A stretch of 46,286 bases of DNA, from positions 1-46,286 of the forward strand of contig CAAETU010000074.1 in the NCBI GenBank assembly GCA_900759045.1. The letters run 5' to 3'. The DNA comes from an uncultured Collinsella sp. GTDB taxonomy: Bacteria > Actinomycetota > Coriobacteriia > Coriobacteriales > Coriobacteriaceae. A program made the position numbers and the translations under genes. The notes beneath the pieces were generated by a model. It worked only from the letters and a program-made list of their open reading frames with translations, was not told the DNA's origin and ran no database searches. This document shows positions 15,626 through 25,263 of this stretch, piece by piece. Positions within the stretch are counted from its first letter, which is position 1, and every line of letters begins with the position of its first letter.

Positions 15626-16767
15626 CGGCCCTCATCTCCTTGCGGTTTGGGAACGGTGGCAAACACGCGCCAGCCGCCGGCGCCGGCACGCGGACCGGCG
15701 GTGAAGGTGCCGCCAAGCGCCTCGACGCGCTCGCGCATGGAGGCGAGCCCCATGCCTTCTGCGACGTTGCTGCTGCTCGCCGGGGTCGCGTCCACGCCAT
15801 CATCGGTAACGATGAGCTGGTAAAACGACGGATGCTCCATGCACCGCACGGTAATGGTTTTGGCATGGGCGTGGCGCATGGCGTTGGAAAGCGCCTCGCG
15901 CAGGACCGCCGCAAAGCAGTTGGCGACATTTGCGGGCGCATGCTCGGCCAAAACTTCAAGCTCAACCTGCGGGCCGCCGTCCGAGCGTGCGCCTTCAACG
16001 ATGCAATCGAGCTGTACGGAGAGGTCGACGGCGTTGTCGTTGAGGGAGTGGACGCTGGTGCGTACGAGCTGGAGCGCCTCGTCAACCGTGCGTTTGACGT
16101 CGGCAAAGTCGGCGGCAATCCTGGGCTCGTTGGCGTGGACCACGCGCAGGGCCTCGGTCTGCAACGAAGCACGCGTGAGCTGGTGGCCGACGTTGTCGTG
16201 AATTTCGCGCGCGATGCGGGCGCGCTCGGCCAGGGTCGCAAGTTCGACCTCATAGTCCTGGCGATCGGCGAGGTCGCGGTTGCGCGCTTCGAGCGCGAGG
16301 GCTCGTTCCTGCAGTTCGTCGCGGGTACGGCGCATGCGCTGCTGCTCGCGTTCCAACTGGGCGGTGCGTAGCGATAGCAAGGTGGCGGCAACCGAAAGGA
16401 TGGCGGTCAGCAGGAGCGTTCGGGCGGTAAGCGCGTCGGTGCGAAGGTCCGCGATGAGCGCAAAGGCAAAGACGGAGCCAATGCCCAGCGCGACCCAGGC
16501 GTGCTCACGGCGCACGCGCCGCGCGATGTCATAGAAGGCGAGAGGCGCAAGCGGCACAAACGGCGGTACGAAAACTGCCGCGATGATGTAAACGTAGCTC
16601 GCGGTCTCGCTCGCACGGCGGGCGCGGTTTCCCTGTGCGACCTCGGCCAGCGAGGTGGCAATAACGCCAAGGCAAAACGCCGCGACCAAGCGAGCGTCCA
16701 CAGCAAGGCCCATGGCGGCCGCAATACAGCACGCCAGCACGATCGATTTGTCGAAAAGCCTGTTCAT
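15622..16767 (-). CDS. Sensor histidine kinase, HisKA_3 / DesK-like
   Basis: This 381-residue kinase has about five N-terminal membrane segments with little extracytoplasmic sequence, a coiled-coil linker and a dimerisation helix with the phospho-acceptor His in REIHDNVGHQLT. The ATPase domain shows an N-box (VLREALSNAMRHA), the segment VTDDGVDATPA and a G-box (EGMGLASMRERVEALGG). The short extracytoplasmic loops suggest it senses the membrane or a partner transporter rather than a soluble ligand. I placed the start at the Met of MNRLFDKS. The frame stays open upstream to 16890, but that part is unlike a membrane kinase. A TACAAT box ends 6 bp before this ATG, compatible with a leaderless transcript. 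Confidence 0.9.
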   Translation of the reverse strand: MNRLFDKSIVLACCIAAAMGLAVDARLVAAFCLGVIATSLAEVAQGNRARRASETASYVYIIAAVFVPPFVPLAPLAFYDIARRVRREHAWVALGIGSVFAFALIADLRTDALTARTLLLTAILSVAATLLSLRTAQLEREQQRMRRTRDELQERALALEARNRDLADRQDYEVELATLAERARIAREIHDNVGHQLTRASLQTEALRVVHANEPRIAADFADVKRTVDEALQLVRTSVHSLNDNAVDLSVQLDCIVEGARSDGGPQVELEVLAEHAPANVANCFAAVLREALSNAMRHAHAKTITVRCMEHPSFYQLIVTDDGVDATPASSSNVAEGMGLASMRERVEALGGTFTAGPRAGAGGWRVFATVPKPQGDEGR

Positions 16768-16773
16768 ACGGGT

Positions 16774-16779
16774 ATTGTA
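16774..16779 (-). promoter_or_regulatory. Possible -10 box giving a leaderless kinase mRNA
   Basis: TACAAT on the minus strand has six bases between it and the chosen ATG. This would put the transcription start at or next to the start codon. No clear -35 was found. Confidence 0.35.
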
Positions 16780-16965
16780 CGCGAAGCCGCGCATGGTGGA
16801 GGGGCCGCCTGCGCAACCGTGACATTCCTCCCGCGCGGCAAAGCGGGGGCGTCGGCAGGCCGCACGACCAAGACCCCGCACTCGTGACAAAGCTCACTGG
16901 TGCGCGCCGGCGGTTCCTGCGATGATGCAATCGCACCGGGCCGCAATCAACAGAAGGGCCGCCTC

Positions 16966-17904
16966 ATGACAGACATCGTCCACGTCGAAAATCTCGTCAA
17001 GCGCTACGACGATCTTATCGCGCTCGACCACTTTAATCTGAGCATCGCCCCCGGCGAGATCTTTGGCCTGCTGGGCCCCAACGGCTCGGGCAAGACCACG
17101 TCCATCAACTGCATTCTGCAGCTGCTCGCCTACGACAAAGGCACCATCGAGCTGTTCGGTGAACCCATGACGCCCACGCGCTACGACCTCAAGCGCCGCA
17201 TCGGCGTGGTCTCACAGCAAGTTGCGGTGTTCGACGAGCTCACGGTGCGTGAGAACATCGACTATTTCTGTAGCCTGTACGTCAACGACCGCAAGCGCCG
17301 CCGTGCGCTGGTAGACGAGGCGATCGACTTTGTCGGGCTGGGCGACTTTGCTAAGTTCCGCCCTGGCAAGCTCTCGGGCGGCCTGGCGCGTCGCCTCAAC
17401 ATCGCCTGCGGCATCGCGCACAAGCCTGAGCTCATCTTCTTTGACGAGCCCACGGTGGCGGTCGACCCGCAGAGCCGCAACGCCATCCTGGAGGGCATCT
17501 GTCGCCTGCGCGATGAGGGTGCCACGGTGGTGTATACCAGCCATTACATGGAGGAAGTCGAGCAGATCTGCAGCCGCATCATGATCATGGACGGCGGCCG
17601 CGTGCTGGCGCAGGGCACCAACGACGAGCTCAAGCGCGTGATTCAGATGGGCGAGCGCGTGACCGTCGAGGTCGGCGCCGTCGAGCCAGCCACAATCGAG
17701 CGGCTGCGCGCCCTCGAGCACGTGCTTTCGGTTGAGCTTTCCGGCGGCGAGCTCATATGCACCTGCGAAGCGAGCCCGCACAATCTGGTGGACATCCTCG
17801 ACACGCTGCGCGCTGCCGACGTTGCGCTCGGCCGCGTGTGGAGCGAGCCGCCGACCCTCAACGACGTGTTCCTCGAGATCACCGGCCGCGAGCTGCGCGA
17901 CTAG
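16966..17904 (+). CDS. ABC-2 type exporter, ATP-binding subunit
   Basis: This 312-residue ATPase has Walker A (GPNGSGKTT), a Q-loop (VVSQQ), Walker B (LIFFDEP) and a switch His (TSHYMEE). The signature is LSGGL instead of LSGGQ, and the D-loop region reads TVAVDP rather than the usual TxGLDP. These are mild departures seen in drug- and lantibiotic-type exporters. A C-terminal domain of about 90 residues follows, as in the NatA/DrrA group. I started at ATG 16966 because GAAGGG precedes it; the frame is open further upstream. The two permease genes follow at 9 bp and then with an overlap, so one operon encodes a complete exporter. The substrate is unknown. The divergent two-component system suggests induction by a membrane-active compound. 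Confidence 0.92.
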   Translation: MTDIVHVENLVKRYDDLIALDHFNLSIAPGEIFGLLGPNGSGKTTSINCILQLLAYDKGTIELFGEPMTPTRYDLKRRIGVVSQQVAVFDELTVRENIDYFCSLYVNDRKRRRALVDEAIDFVGLGDFAKFRPGKLSGGLARRLNIACGIAHKPELIFFDEPTVAVDPQSRNAILEGICRLRDEGATVVYTSHYMEEVEQICSRIMIMDGGRVLAQGTNDELKRVIQMGERVTVEVGAVEPATIERLRALEHVLSVELSGGELICTCEASPHNLVDILDTLRAADVALGRVWSEPPTLNDVFLEITGRELRD

Positions 17905-17913
17905 GGGGCAGCC

Positions 17914-19101
17914 ATGTTCAACACCATTATCATTACGGTCAAGACGCTGCTGCGCCGGCCGAGCACGTGGGTTTGGGGCGCTCTCTTTCCCATCGCGCTT
18001 TCCACGATGTTCATGTTTATGTTTGCGAACCTCAGCTCCGACGGCACGGTCGACCCGGTGCCGGTTGCCGTCGTGGCGGATGAGGCCTGGGACGCTTCGT
18101 CCTTTAAGGACGTGGCGACGTCGCTTGCCAAGGAAGGCGACGACCAACTGCTCGAGATCCACGAGTGCGACGACGCAGCCGACGCGAACCGTGCGCTTAA
18201 GGCCGGCGAGGTCGCGGGCATCTATACGGTCGACGACGCGGGTACGCCCAAACTCACGTTGCTTTCGAGCTATGACAGCTCTCGTGCGTCGTCGGTGCTC
18301 ACCGACCGCAGCATCCTTGAGACGGTGGCGAGCTCGTATACGCAAAATGCCGAGCTCATGTCCCAGATTGCCCAGGACAACCCGGCGGCCCTTGCCGATC
18401 CGGCGGCGGTTGCGCGCGCCCTGTCGCTCGAGGGCGGAACCCGCCGCGTGAGCCTGACGCGCACCACGCCCGATGACACGGTCATCTACTATTACGCGCT
18501 TTTTGGCCTGGTCGCGATGATGTCTGCCGAGTTTGCCGCCTTGAGCGTCGTCGATTTGCAACCCAATCTGTCCGGCCTTGGCGCGCGCCGCTGCGTGGGC
18601 GGCCTTTCCAAGACAGCGTCGCTGGCTGGCATCTTTGTCGGCTCGTGGCTGGTCTCCTTCGCCTCGATGACGATTGCGATTGGCTACGTGCGCCTAGTCG
18701 TTGGCGTCGACTTTGGCGGGCGCGAGGGGCTGTGCCTGCTGGGCGGTGCTGCATCCGCGCTTGCCGCCACGGGCCTGGGGCTCTTTGTGGGCACGCTTCC
18801 CGTTAAGGGTGGCAAGGCGTCCAAGTCGGGCATCCTCACAGGCTTTGCCACCACGTGCGCCCTGTTCGCCGGCCTCTACGGCGAGCCAGCGATGGCGCTT
18901 GCCGACGACGTCGCCCGCGCCTGCCCGGCCGAGTGCTGGCTCAACCCCGTCAAGCTCATCTGCGACATGTTCAACCGCCTGTATTTCTTTGAGGACCTGG
19001 GCCCCTTTGCCGTTCGCGCCGGCGCGCTGGTCCTTATGGCGCTGCTGTTCGTTGCCGCCGCCATGCTGATCTTTGGAAGGAGCCGCTATGAGCACCTTTA
19101 A
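17914..19101 (+). CDS. ABC-2 type exporter permease, first subunit
   Basis: This 395-residue protein has the ABC-2 layout: one N-terminal membrane helix (about residues 20-42, rich in Phe and Met), an extracytoplasmic domain of about 150 residues, and five or more helices in the C-terminal half (from about residue 190). It starts 9 bp after the ATPase gene with GGGG before the ATG. Its 3' end overlaps the second permease gene by 14 bp. With the next gene it should form a heterodimeric channel. No substrate-specific motif was recognised. Confidence 0.88.
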   Translation: MFNTIIITVKTLLRRPSTWVWGALFPIALSTMFMFMFANLSSDGTVDPVPVAVVADEAWDASSFKDVATSLAKEGDDQLLEIHECDDAADANRALKAGEVAGIYTVDDAGTPKLTLLSSYDSSRASSVLTDRSILETVASSYTQNAELMSQIAQDNPAALADPAAVARALSLEGGTRRVSLTRTTPDDTVIYYYALFGLVAMMSAEFAALSVVDLQPNLSGLGARRCVGGLSKTASLAGIFVGSWLVSFASMTIAIGYVRLVVGVDFGGREGLCLLGGAASALAATGLGLFVGTLPVKGGKASKSGILTGFATTCALFAGLYGEPAMALADDVARACPAECWLNPVKLICDMFNRLYFFEDLGPFAVRAGALVLMALLFVAAAMLIFGRSRYEHL

Positions 19102-20293
19102 GACTGCGCTTCGCATGGCGCTGGCGCACCCGTTCTACCTACTCATCTATACGGTGTTCATCTCGCTGATGGGCGTGTTCATCGCGGCATCGGTGAGCTG
19201 GAACTCGTCGCAGCTCACCGAGTATAAGCCCTACGATGCCAACGTGATCGTGGTCGACCGCGATGACAGCGACCTTTCGCGTGCGCTTACCAAGCACCTG
19301 GGCTCACGCTTTGACCTGGTCACGGGCGTTGGTGACGATATGTACGATCTTGCGGACGCGCTCTCCAAGAGCAACAGCGCCAAGGGCAGCGCCGACTGCG
19401 TGTTCTTTATCCCGGAGGGGTTTGAGGACGACCTCGTTGCAGCCGCCCGCGCGGGGGAGGCCCTGCCCAAGCTCGATGTGACCTACGGTGCTGGCACCAT
19501 GGCGGCAGCGCTTTCGTCTGCCGAGGCCTCGCGCTGGATCTCGCTCGCGGGCGCTGCGGCCGCACTTGAGCCCGCCGCTTCTAATGACAGCGTCGCCAAG
19601 GCCGCCGAGCACGCGGCTGCAAAGCGCGCGGAGGTCCAGATCGAGCAGGTCAAGGTCGACTCGACTGCCGTCGCCCCGCTCGAGTCGTACTTCATCTTTG
19701 GTGCGTACGCGATCATCTCGTCGGTCATCGTGTCGGTGGGATTGGTGTTCTCGGGCATGAACGAGCCCGAGCGCGTGCGCCGCATGGAGGCCGGCCCGGT
19801 CTCCGAGCGCCAGCGCTCGCTCGCCGTGTTCGCGGCTGCCGCGGTGCTCACCGTCTGCATTTGGCTCGTGTCGAGCATGATGGGCGTCGTGGGCTTTGTC
19901 GGCGCGGTTGCCGAAGTCGGCGTGGGCCGTGTGTGCCTGGCGCTGGCGGCGACGTTTGCGCTGGCGTGCACGCCGCTGGCCGTTGGCTTTGCGCTTTCGA
20001 GCCTGGGTGCGCGCGAGGAGCTGCTCAATGGTGTGGGCAACCTGCTTGGCATGCTCATGACGTTTTTGGGCGGCGCCTGGATGCCGCTGTCGCTCATGGG
20101 CTCGGCCGTGCAGACGGTGGCGCACTTTGTGCCGACATATTGGGTGAACGACGCGATCGGCAAGGCACTTGCCTCGGATCTGACGTCTGCCGTGCTGAGC
20201 GACATCGCCTGCGATCTGGGCGTCACCGTGCTCTTCGCCGCCGCCATCGCCGCCGTAGGCCTAGCCCTCTCGCGCACCAAATCCCGCGCCTAG
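19088..20293 (+). CDS. ABC-2 type exporter permease, second subunit
   Basis: This 401-residue permease has the same plan as its neighbour: helix 1 at about residues 13-35, a large outer domain with VIVVDRDDSDLS, then a cluster of C-terminal helices. The start chosen is MSTFKTAL. GGAAGGAG lies 6 bp before this ATG, within the previous gene, and the upstream in-frame ATG at 19073 has no such site. The 14-bp overlap with the first permease indicates translational coupling. No terminator is evident in the 90 bp that follow. Confidence 0.88.
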   Translation: MSTFKTALRMALAHPFYLLIYTVFISLMGVFIAASVSWNSSQLTEYKPYDANVIVVDRDDSDLSRALTKHLGSRFDLVTGVGDDMYDLADALSKSNSAKGSADCVFFIPEGFEDDLVAAARAGEALPKLDVTYGAGTMAAALSSAEASRWISLAGAAAALEPAASNDSVAKAAEHAAAKRAEVQIEQVKVDSTAVAPLESYFIFGAYAIISSVIVSVGLVFSGMNEPERVRRMEAGPVSERQRSLAVFAAAAVLTVCIWLVSSMMGVVGFVGAVAEVGVGRVCLALAATFALACTPLAVGFALSSLGAREELLNGVGNLLGMLMTFLGGAWMPLSLMGSAVQTVAHFVPTYWVNDAIGKALASDLTSAVLSDIACDLGVTVLFAAAIAAVGLALSRTKSRA

Positions 20294-20386
20294 CCTGAAA
20301 TAAAATCCAGGCCTCGCTCCAAAATAGTTCGCCAAGGTTTACTATTACGATCATAAAGTAGCAATAGGCTAACAATGGGGGATAGC

Positions 20387-21100
20387 ATGGCGACGAAGCA
20401 AGCCTACGTCCAGGTCAAGGGGCTCAAGAAGCACTACGGCGACGGTGATGCGCGCCTGACGGTACTCGATGGCATCGACACGTCCATCAACCGCGGCGAG
20501 ATTTGCGTCATGCTGGGGCCCTCGGGCTCGGGCAAGTCGACCTTTCTCAACCTGATCGGCGGCCTGGAGGATGCCGACGGCGGCTCCATCATGGTGGATG
20601 GCTGCGACCTCACGGTGCTCAAGGCCGGAGACCTGGGCGAATACCGACGCCGCGAACTGGGCTTCGTGTTCCAGTTCTATAATCTGGTGCCTGACCTCAC
20701 CATCAAGGAAAACATCGAGGTCACGGCGCACCTGTCCACAAACCCGCTCAATGTCGACGACCTCTTGCGCTCGCTGGGCCTCTACGAACACCGCAACAAG
20801 TTCCCGCGCCAGGTCTCGGGCGGCCAACAGCAGCGTTGCGCCATCGGCCGTGCGCTCGTCAAAAACCCGGGCCTGCTACTGTGCGACGAGCCCACGGGCG
20901 CGCTTGACTACAAGACGTCCAAGGAAATCTTGCAGCTCATGGAGGATGTCAACCGCACCTACGGCTGCACCATCATCATCGTCACCCACAATGCCGCCAT
21001 CGCGCGCATGGCCAATCGCGTGCTGCGCCTGCGCGACGGGCGCATCGTCGAGGATGAGCTCAACGAGTCGCCCGTCGCGGCCGCCGAGCTCGACTGGTAG
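20387..21100 (+). CDS. MacB/LolD-type ABC transporter ATP-binding protein
   Basis: This 237-residue ATPase has Walker A GPSGSGKST, a Q-loop in FVFQFYNL, signature VSGGQQQR, Walker B LLLCDEPTGALD and the H-loop His in VTHN. FQFYNLVP and DEPTGALD are typical of the MacB/LolD/BceA branch, which works with FtsX-type permeases. The start is ATG 20387, preceded by GGGGGA at 4 bp; an in-frame ATG at 20375 lacks a site. The partner permease follows after 8 bp. These modules export peptides or lipids or work mechanically at the cell surface. The role here is not determined. Confidence 0.93.
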   Translation: MATKQAYVQVKGLKKHYGDGDARLTVLDGIDTSINRGEICVMLGPSGSGKSTFLNLIGGLEDADGGSIMVDGCDLTVLKAGDLGEYRRRELGFVFQFYNLVPDLTIKENIEVTAHLSTNPLNVDDLLRSLGLYEHRNKFPRQVSGGQQQRCAIGRALVKNPGLLLCDEPTGALDYKTSKEILQLMEDVNRTYGCTIIIVTHNAAIARMANRVLRLRDGRIVEDELNESPVAAAELDW

Positions 21101-21108
21101 GGGGCGCC

Positions 21109-23775
21109 ATGACACCTCTCGCAAAACGTCTCCCGCGCGAGCTGCGCCGCAATATCGGCAAGTACCTGGGCATCTTTTTGCTTATGTGCGGAAGCATTGC
21201 CCTTACCTCGGGCTTTTTGCTCGCGGCGCATTCCATCGGTTGCCTTATCGACGACATGCGCGATGCGTATACGATTGAGGACGGCCGCGTGACCACCTCC
21301 TTCGAGGCCACCGACGATCAACTCAAGGCCGCCGAGGACGCGGCCGACGACGTCGGCGGCGTCACGCTCTACAAGAATTTCTCCATCGACGCCATCATCA
21401 AAAAGACCGCCGGCGACGACGGCACCAAGCGCACGCTGCGCACCTATGCGCATCGCACCAAGGTCGATATCGCGTCCTACTGTGAGGGCAGGCAGCCCAA
21501 GACGGACGATGAGGTGGCAATTGACCGCGTCTTCGCCACCAACAACAACCTCGCCGTGGGCGATAAGGTCGAGCTCGAGGGCCGCACCTACACCATCTGC
21601 GGCATCATGACCCAGCCCGATAGCCAGGCGCTGTTCCTCAACAATTCGGACTTTACGGTGAACACCATCACCTATGGCGTGGCCGAGGTCACCGACGCCG
21701 GCTTTGCCGCGCTTGAGGACGCCGGCGGCGCACCCGCCTACACCTACTCCTTCACCTTTGCCGATCGCGATCTCTCCACCGCGGACCGCACCGATGCGGA
21801 GCAGGATATGGTCGAGGCACTGACCGAAGCCGATGCGCGCGTGGACGATCTGATCGATGCCGATTCCAACCAGGGCATTGGCTATGCGCGCGACGACGTG
21901 GACGGCGACTCCATGATGTGGATGACGCTGCTCGACATCATCATCGTGATTATGGCGTTCGTCTTTGTGGTCCTTACCGACGCCACCATCGAGGAGGAGA
22001 GCGCCATCATCGGCACGCTGCTCGCCAGCGGCTATCGTCGACGCGAGATCGTCCTGCACTACCTGGCACTTCCCGCCATCGTGGGCGTGGTCGCGGCGTT
22101 TTTGGGCACTGCGCTCGGCGTTGTGTTCTTTACCGAGCCCATGCGCAGCCTCTATTACGGTTCGTACAGTCTGCCGCCTTTCCAGGTGTACTGGAGCTGG
22201 GAGATCTTTGTGAAGTGCGCCGTGGTTCCCGCCGTCGCGCTCATCCTCATCACGCTGGTGGGTTTGCTTCGCAAAATGGGCAAGACGCCGTTGCAGTTCC
22301 TTCGTCACGAGGCGAGCGGCAAATCGGGCACCAAGCGCGGCTTGCAGCCGCCGGAGCGCATGGGTTTTGTTTCCCGCTTCCGCCTGCGTATCTTCCTGCG
22401 CAACCTGGGCAACTTCGCCACGCTCTTCGTGGGCATTGCGTTTGCCTCGCTGCTGCTGCTCTTTGGCCTGGCGATTCTGCCCACGATGACGCACTACGCG
22501 GACAACCTGGAGACGAGCCTGGTCGCCGAGCACCAGTACACGCTCAAGGCTCCGCTGGAGCTCGAGGGCACTGCCGAGGAACGCGAGCAGTGGTCGGCGC
22601 TCGAGCGCTTGCAGTCGGTTGACGGCGCGCTGCTTTCCGCCGCCCAGGATGCCGATGACGAGCTTGACGACGCGGCCGATGCGGCGCAGACGGCAGCCGA
22701 TGCCGCGACCGCATCTCCGTCTGCCGAGAGCTTGACTGCAGCGCAGGATGCGCTTGCCAAGGTCCAGGACAAGAAGGATGCGCTCTACGCGCGCCTTGAC
22801 GATCTTGTCGATGCCCTCGGCTGCAACCGCGACGAGGCTATCGACCTGATTGACAAGGCCTCTAAGATCGACACTGACAACGACGATATCCACCCGGTCA
22901 ATACGATCGACAACGGTGCAGGCGCAATCGCACAGGCCGAGAAATACGCCGTTTACCAGCTGCAATACGACCGCGGCGATAGAAATGGCGAGGAGACGAT
23001 TTCCGTCTACGGTATTTCATCCGATTCGCGCTATTGGAAAGACCTCAACGTCGGCGATGGGCGCGTTGTCTTTGGCGGTGGCCTGCTCGACAAGTTTGGC
23101 TGGAGCGAGGGCCAGAAGGTCACGCTCGGCGACAAGTACGAGGGCGAGCATTATTCCCTTGAGTATGCGGGCAAGGACTGTGCCTGGGGCTCCAAGTCGG
23201 ACATGAATATCTATATGAGTATCGAAGACTTTAACGAGCTGTTTGACAACGACGCCGCCTACTTTAACGGCTATGTGAGCGACGAGAAGCTCGACCTCGA
23301 TTCGCGCTACTTTGCCGGCGACGCCACGCCCGACGACATGCGCGCCGTGGGCGACCAGTTCATCGGTATGATGAGCAAAATGATCGGAATGATGATCGGT
23401 CTCGCGGTGTTTATCTTCCTGCTGTTTATGTACCTGCTGACCAAGGCTGTGATCGATCACAGCGCCCGTTCGATCAGCTACATGAAAGTCTTTGGCTATC
23501 GCGATAGCGAGATCTCGCATCTGTACATCCGCTCGATCACGCTGTGCGTGGCGGCGTCGCTCGTGTTGAGCCTGCCGGTCATTATTGGCTCGCTCACGGC
23601 CATCTTCCGCTCGATGCTGCTCGCCTACAACGGCAATATCGAGATCTACGTGCCCGCTTGGTCCATGGCGGCGTGCGCGGGAATCGGCTTTGCAACCTAT
23701 CTGGTCGTGGCGTTGCTGCATATGCGTTCCATCAAACGTGTGGGCCTGGCCGAGGCACTCAAAGTCCAAGAGTAG
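21109..23775 (+). CDS. FtsX-family ABC permease with large extracellular domain
   Basis: This 888-residue permease has an N-terminal helix (about residues 18-40), an extracellular domain (about 45-260), and an FtsX membrane block (about 268-400). A second extracellular insert follows, with an Ala/Asp-rich heptad-like stretch (about 500-580) that looks like a coiled coil. A C-terminal FtsX block lies at about 745-885. The duplicated FtsX layout resembles the long permeases of Gram-positive MacB-like or BceAB-like systems. It starts 8 bp after its ATPase. It is followed by a palindromic intergenic repeat rather than a classical terminator. Confidence 0.9.
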   Translation: MTPLAKRLPRELRRNIGKYLGIFLLMCGSIALTSGFLLAAHSIGCLIDDMRDAYTIEDGRVTTSFEATDDQLKAAEDAADDVGGVTLYKNFSIDAIIKKTAGDDGTKRTLRTYAHRTKVDIASYCEGRQPKTDDEVAIDRVFATNNNLAVGDKVELEGRTYTICGIMTQPDSQALFLNNSDFTVNTITYGVAEVTDAGFAALEDAGGAPAYTYSFTFADRDLSTADRTDAEQDMVEALTEADARVDDLIDADSNQGIGYARDDVDGDSMMWMTLLDIIIVIMAFVFVVLTDATIEEESAIIGTLLASGYRRREIVLHYLALPAIVGVVAAFLGTALGVVFFTEPMRSLYYGSYSLPPFQVYWSWEIFVKCAVVPAVALILITLVGLLRKMGKTPLQFLRHEASGKSGTKRGLQPPERMGFVSRFRLRIFLRNLGNFATLFVGIAFASLLLLFGLAILPTMTHYADNLETSLVAEHQYTLKAPLELEGTAEEREQWSALERLQSVDGALLSAAQDADDELDDAADAAQTAADAATASPSAESLTAAQDALAKVQDKKDALYARLDDLVDALGCNRDEAIDLIDKASKIDTDNDDIHPVNTIDNGAGAIAQAEKYAVYQLQYDRGDRNGEETISVYGISSDSRYWKDLNVGDGRVVFGGGLLDKFGWSEGQKVTLGDKYEGEHYSLEYAGKDCAWGSKSDMNIYMSIEDFNELFDNDAAYFNGYVSDEKLDLDSRYFAGDATPDDMRAVGDQFIGMMSKMIGMMIGLAVFIFLLFMYLLTKAVIDHSARSISYMKVFGYRDSEISHLYIRSITLCVAASLVLSLPVIIGSLTAIFRSMLLAYNGNIEIYVPAWSMAACAGIGFATYLVVALLHMRSIKRVGLAEALKVQE

Positions 23776-23780
23776 CCATC

Positions 23781-23837
23781 GGGGACAGTCTTTGCCGATT
23801 CGCCGGCTCGCCGGCCGGACTGGCAAGGACTGTCCCC
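23781..23837 (+). repeat. Intergenic inverted repeat (GGGGACAGTC arms)
   Basis: A 16-bp arm, GGGGACAGTCTTTGCC (23781-23796), pairs with 23822-23837 with one mismatch, around a GC-rich loop. It lies 5 bp after the permease stop and could end that transcript. It belongs with the GTCCC-containing repeats that continue to 23928. Confidence 0.65.
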
Positions 23838-23897
23838 AACTGCCGGCAGAAAGGGAACGTCCCCAACTGCCGGGTGGCGAAAGAGTGTCCCTTGCGG

Positions 23898-23928
23898 CTA
23901 GTCATTTAAGAACGTCCCTAACGACTAG
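23898..23928 (+). repeat. Short palindrome-bounded repeat with AAGAACGTCCCTAA core, copy 1
   Basis: CTAGTC and GACTAG bound a unit containing TTTAAGAACGTCCCTAA. The same unit with slightly different ends occurs at 32302-32330, and a related one at 36196-36228. Confidence 0.65.
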
Positions 23929-23937
23929 GTTTCGCGC

Positions 23938-23968
23938 TTGACTTTAACTCTGCTTTAACTGGTACCAT
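23938..23968 (+). promoter_or_regulatory. Possible promoter of the DUF362 gene
   Basis: TTGACT (23938-23943) and TACCAT (23963-23968) are 19 bp apart in a locally AT-rich stretch, about 40 bp before the start codon. The spacing is longer than ideal. Confidence 0.4.
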
Positions 23969-24010
23969 CCTCTATGTCTGTAACGCCATATAGACCGAGG
24001 GGATAGATCT

Positions 24011-25216
24011 ATGACCGCAACTGCACCCGCGGCACCCGCTAAGGTGTACTTCACCAACCTACGCACGCATGCTCGCGAGAGCCAGCTCGACAAGCTCAAA
24101 CGCCTCATCCGCCACGCCGGTATCGAGCAGATCGACTTTGAGAACAAGTTCGTCGCCATCAAGATTCACTTTGGCGAGCTGGGCAACCTGAGCTTTTTGC
24201 GCCCCAACTACGCCCGCGCCGTCGCGGATGTCGTGAAGGAGCTGGGCGGCAAGCCCTTCCTCACTGACTGCAACACGCTCTATGTCGGTAGCCGCAAAAA
24301 CGCGCTCGAGCACATCGACACCGCCTACCAGAACGGCTTTACCCCGTATGCCACGGGCTGCCAGATCATCATCGCCGACGGCCTCAAGGGTACCGACGAG
24401 GCGCTCGTCCCGGTCGAGGGCGGCGAGTACGTGCGCGAGGCCAAGATCGGTCAGGCGCTCATGGATGCCGATATCGTGGTCAGCCTCACCCACTTTAAGG
24501 GTCATGAGCAGGCCGGTTTTGGCGGCGCCATGAAGAACCTGGGCATGGGTGGCGGCAGCCGCGCCGGCAAGATGGAGCAGCATGCCGCCGGCAAGCCGAA
24601 CGTCGCGACCGAGCGCTGCGTTGGCTGCCATGCCTGCGAAAGGATCTGCGCGCACAACGCTATCTCGTTCGACGACACCCGCGAGCGCGAGCTTGCCAGC
24701 GGCGCTACTCGCACGGTGCACGTGGCTGCCATCGACCACGATCGCTGCGTGGGCTGCGGACGCTGCATTGCGGCATGCAACCAGGACGCCATCAAGCCCG
24801 GCTATGAGGCCGCGGCCGACGTGCTCAACTGTAAGATCGCCGAGTACACCAAGGCCGTTGTCCAGGATCGTCCCAGCTTCCACATTTCGCTGGCTATGGA
24901 TATCAGCCCCAACTGCGATTGCCATCCCGAAAACGACACACCTATCGTCAACGATATCGGCATGTTCGCGAGCTTCGACCCGGTCGCCATTGACCAGGCC
25001 TGCGCCGATGCCGTCATGGCATCCGAGCCGCTGCCCAACACCGAGCTCACCGATAGCGCCGCCAAGATGGAGCATAACCACGAGCATCTGGAGGGCGAGC
25101 AGGCGCGTGACCCCTTCTGCATCACGCATCCCGACACCGACTGGCGCGTGTGCATCGCGCACGCCGAAAAGATCGGCCTGGGCACGAGCGAGTATGAGCT
25201 CATCGAGGTCAAGTAG
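24011..25216 (+). CDS. DUF362 protein with two [4Fe-4S] ferredoxin motifs
   Basis: In this 401-residue protein the DUF362 region is recognised by VAIKIHFGELGNLSFLRPNY near residue 50 and by VVSLTHFKGHEQAGFGGAMKNLGMG. Two ferredoxin motifs are inserted at about residues 203-215 (CVGCHACERICAHNA) and 242-260 (CVGCGRCIAACNQDA). The DUF362 region then resumes (DISPNCDCHPEN, DPVAIDQAC). Proteins of this type are common in anaerobes and are presumed cytoplasmic redox proteins, but no reaction is established. It stands alone between two convergent/intergenic boundaries, with GAGGGGAT before the ATG and a strong terminator after the stop. Confidence 0.9.
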   Translation: MTATAPAAPAKVYFTNLRTHARESQLDKLKRLIRHAGIEQIDFENKFVAIKIHFGELGNLSFLRPNYARAVADVVKELGGKPFLTDCNTLYVGSRKNALEHIDTAYQNGFTPYATGCQIIIADGLKGTDEALVPVEGGEYVREAKIGQALMDADIVVSLTHFKGHEQAGFGGAMKNLGMGGGSRAGKMEQHAAGKPNVATERCVGCHACERICAHNAISFDDTRERELASGATRTVHVAAIDHDRCVGCGRCIAACNQDAIKPGYEAAADVLNCKIAEYTKAVVQDRPSFHISLAMDISPNCDCHPENDTPIVNDIGMFASFDPVAIDQACADAVMASEPLPNTELTDSAAKMEHNHEHLEGEQARDPFCITHPDTDWRVCIAHAEKIGLGTSEYELIEVK

Positions 25217-25263
25217 CACCTAGCTATTGGACAAAACAAGCGCCTTTGTAGTGTTAGCTGAGC

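Noticed and set aside
17262..17400. ABC ATPase as inactive because of LSGGL and TVAVDP
   Set aside because: Walker A, Walker B Glu and switch His are intact. These variants are tolerated in exporter ATPases.
20959..22965. 668-residue minus-strand open frame opposite the ABC pair
   Set aside because: Antisense shadow of two well-supported genes.
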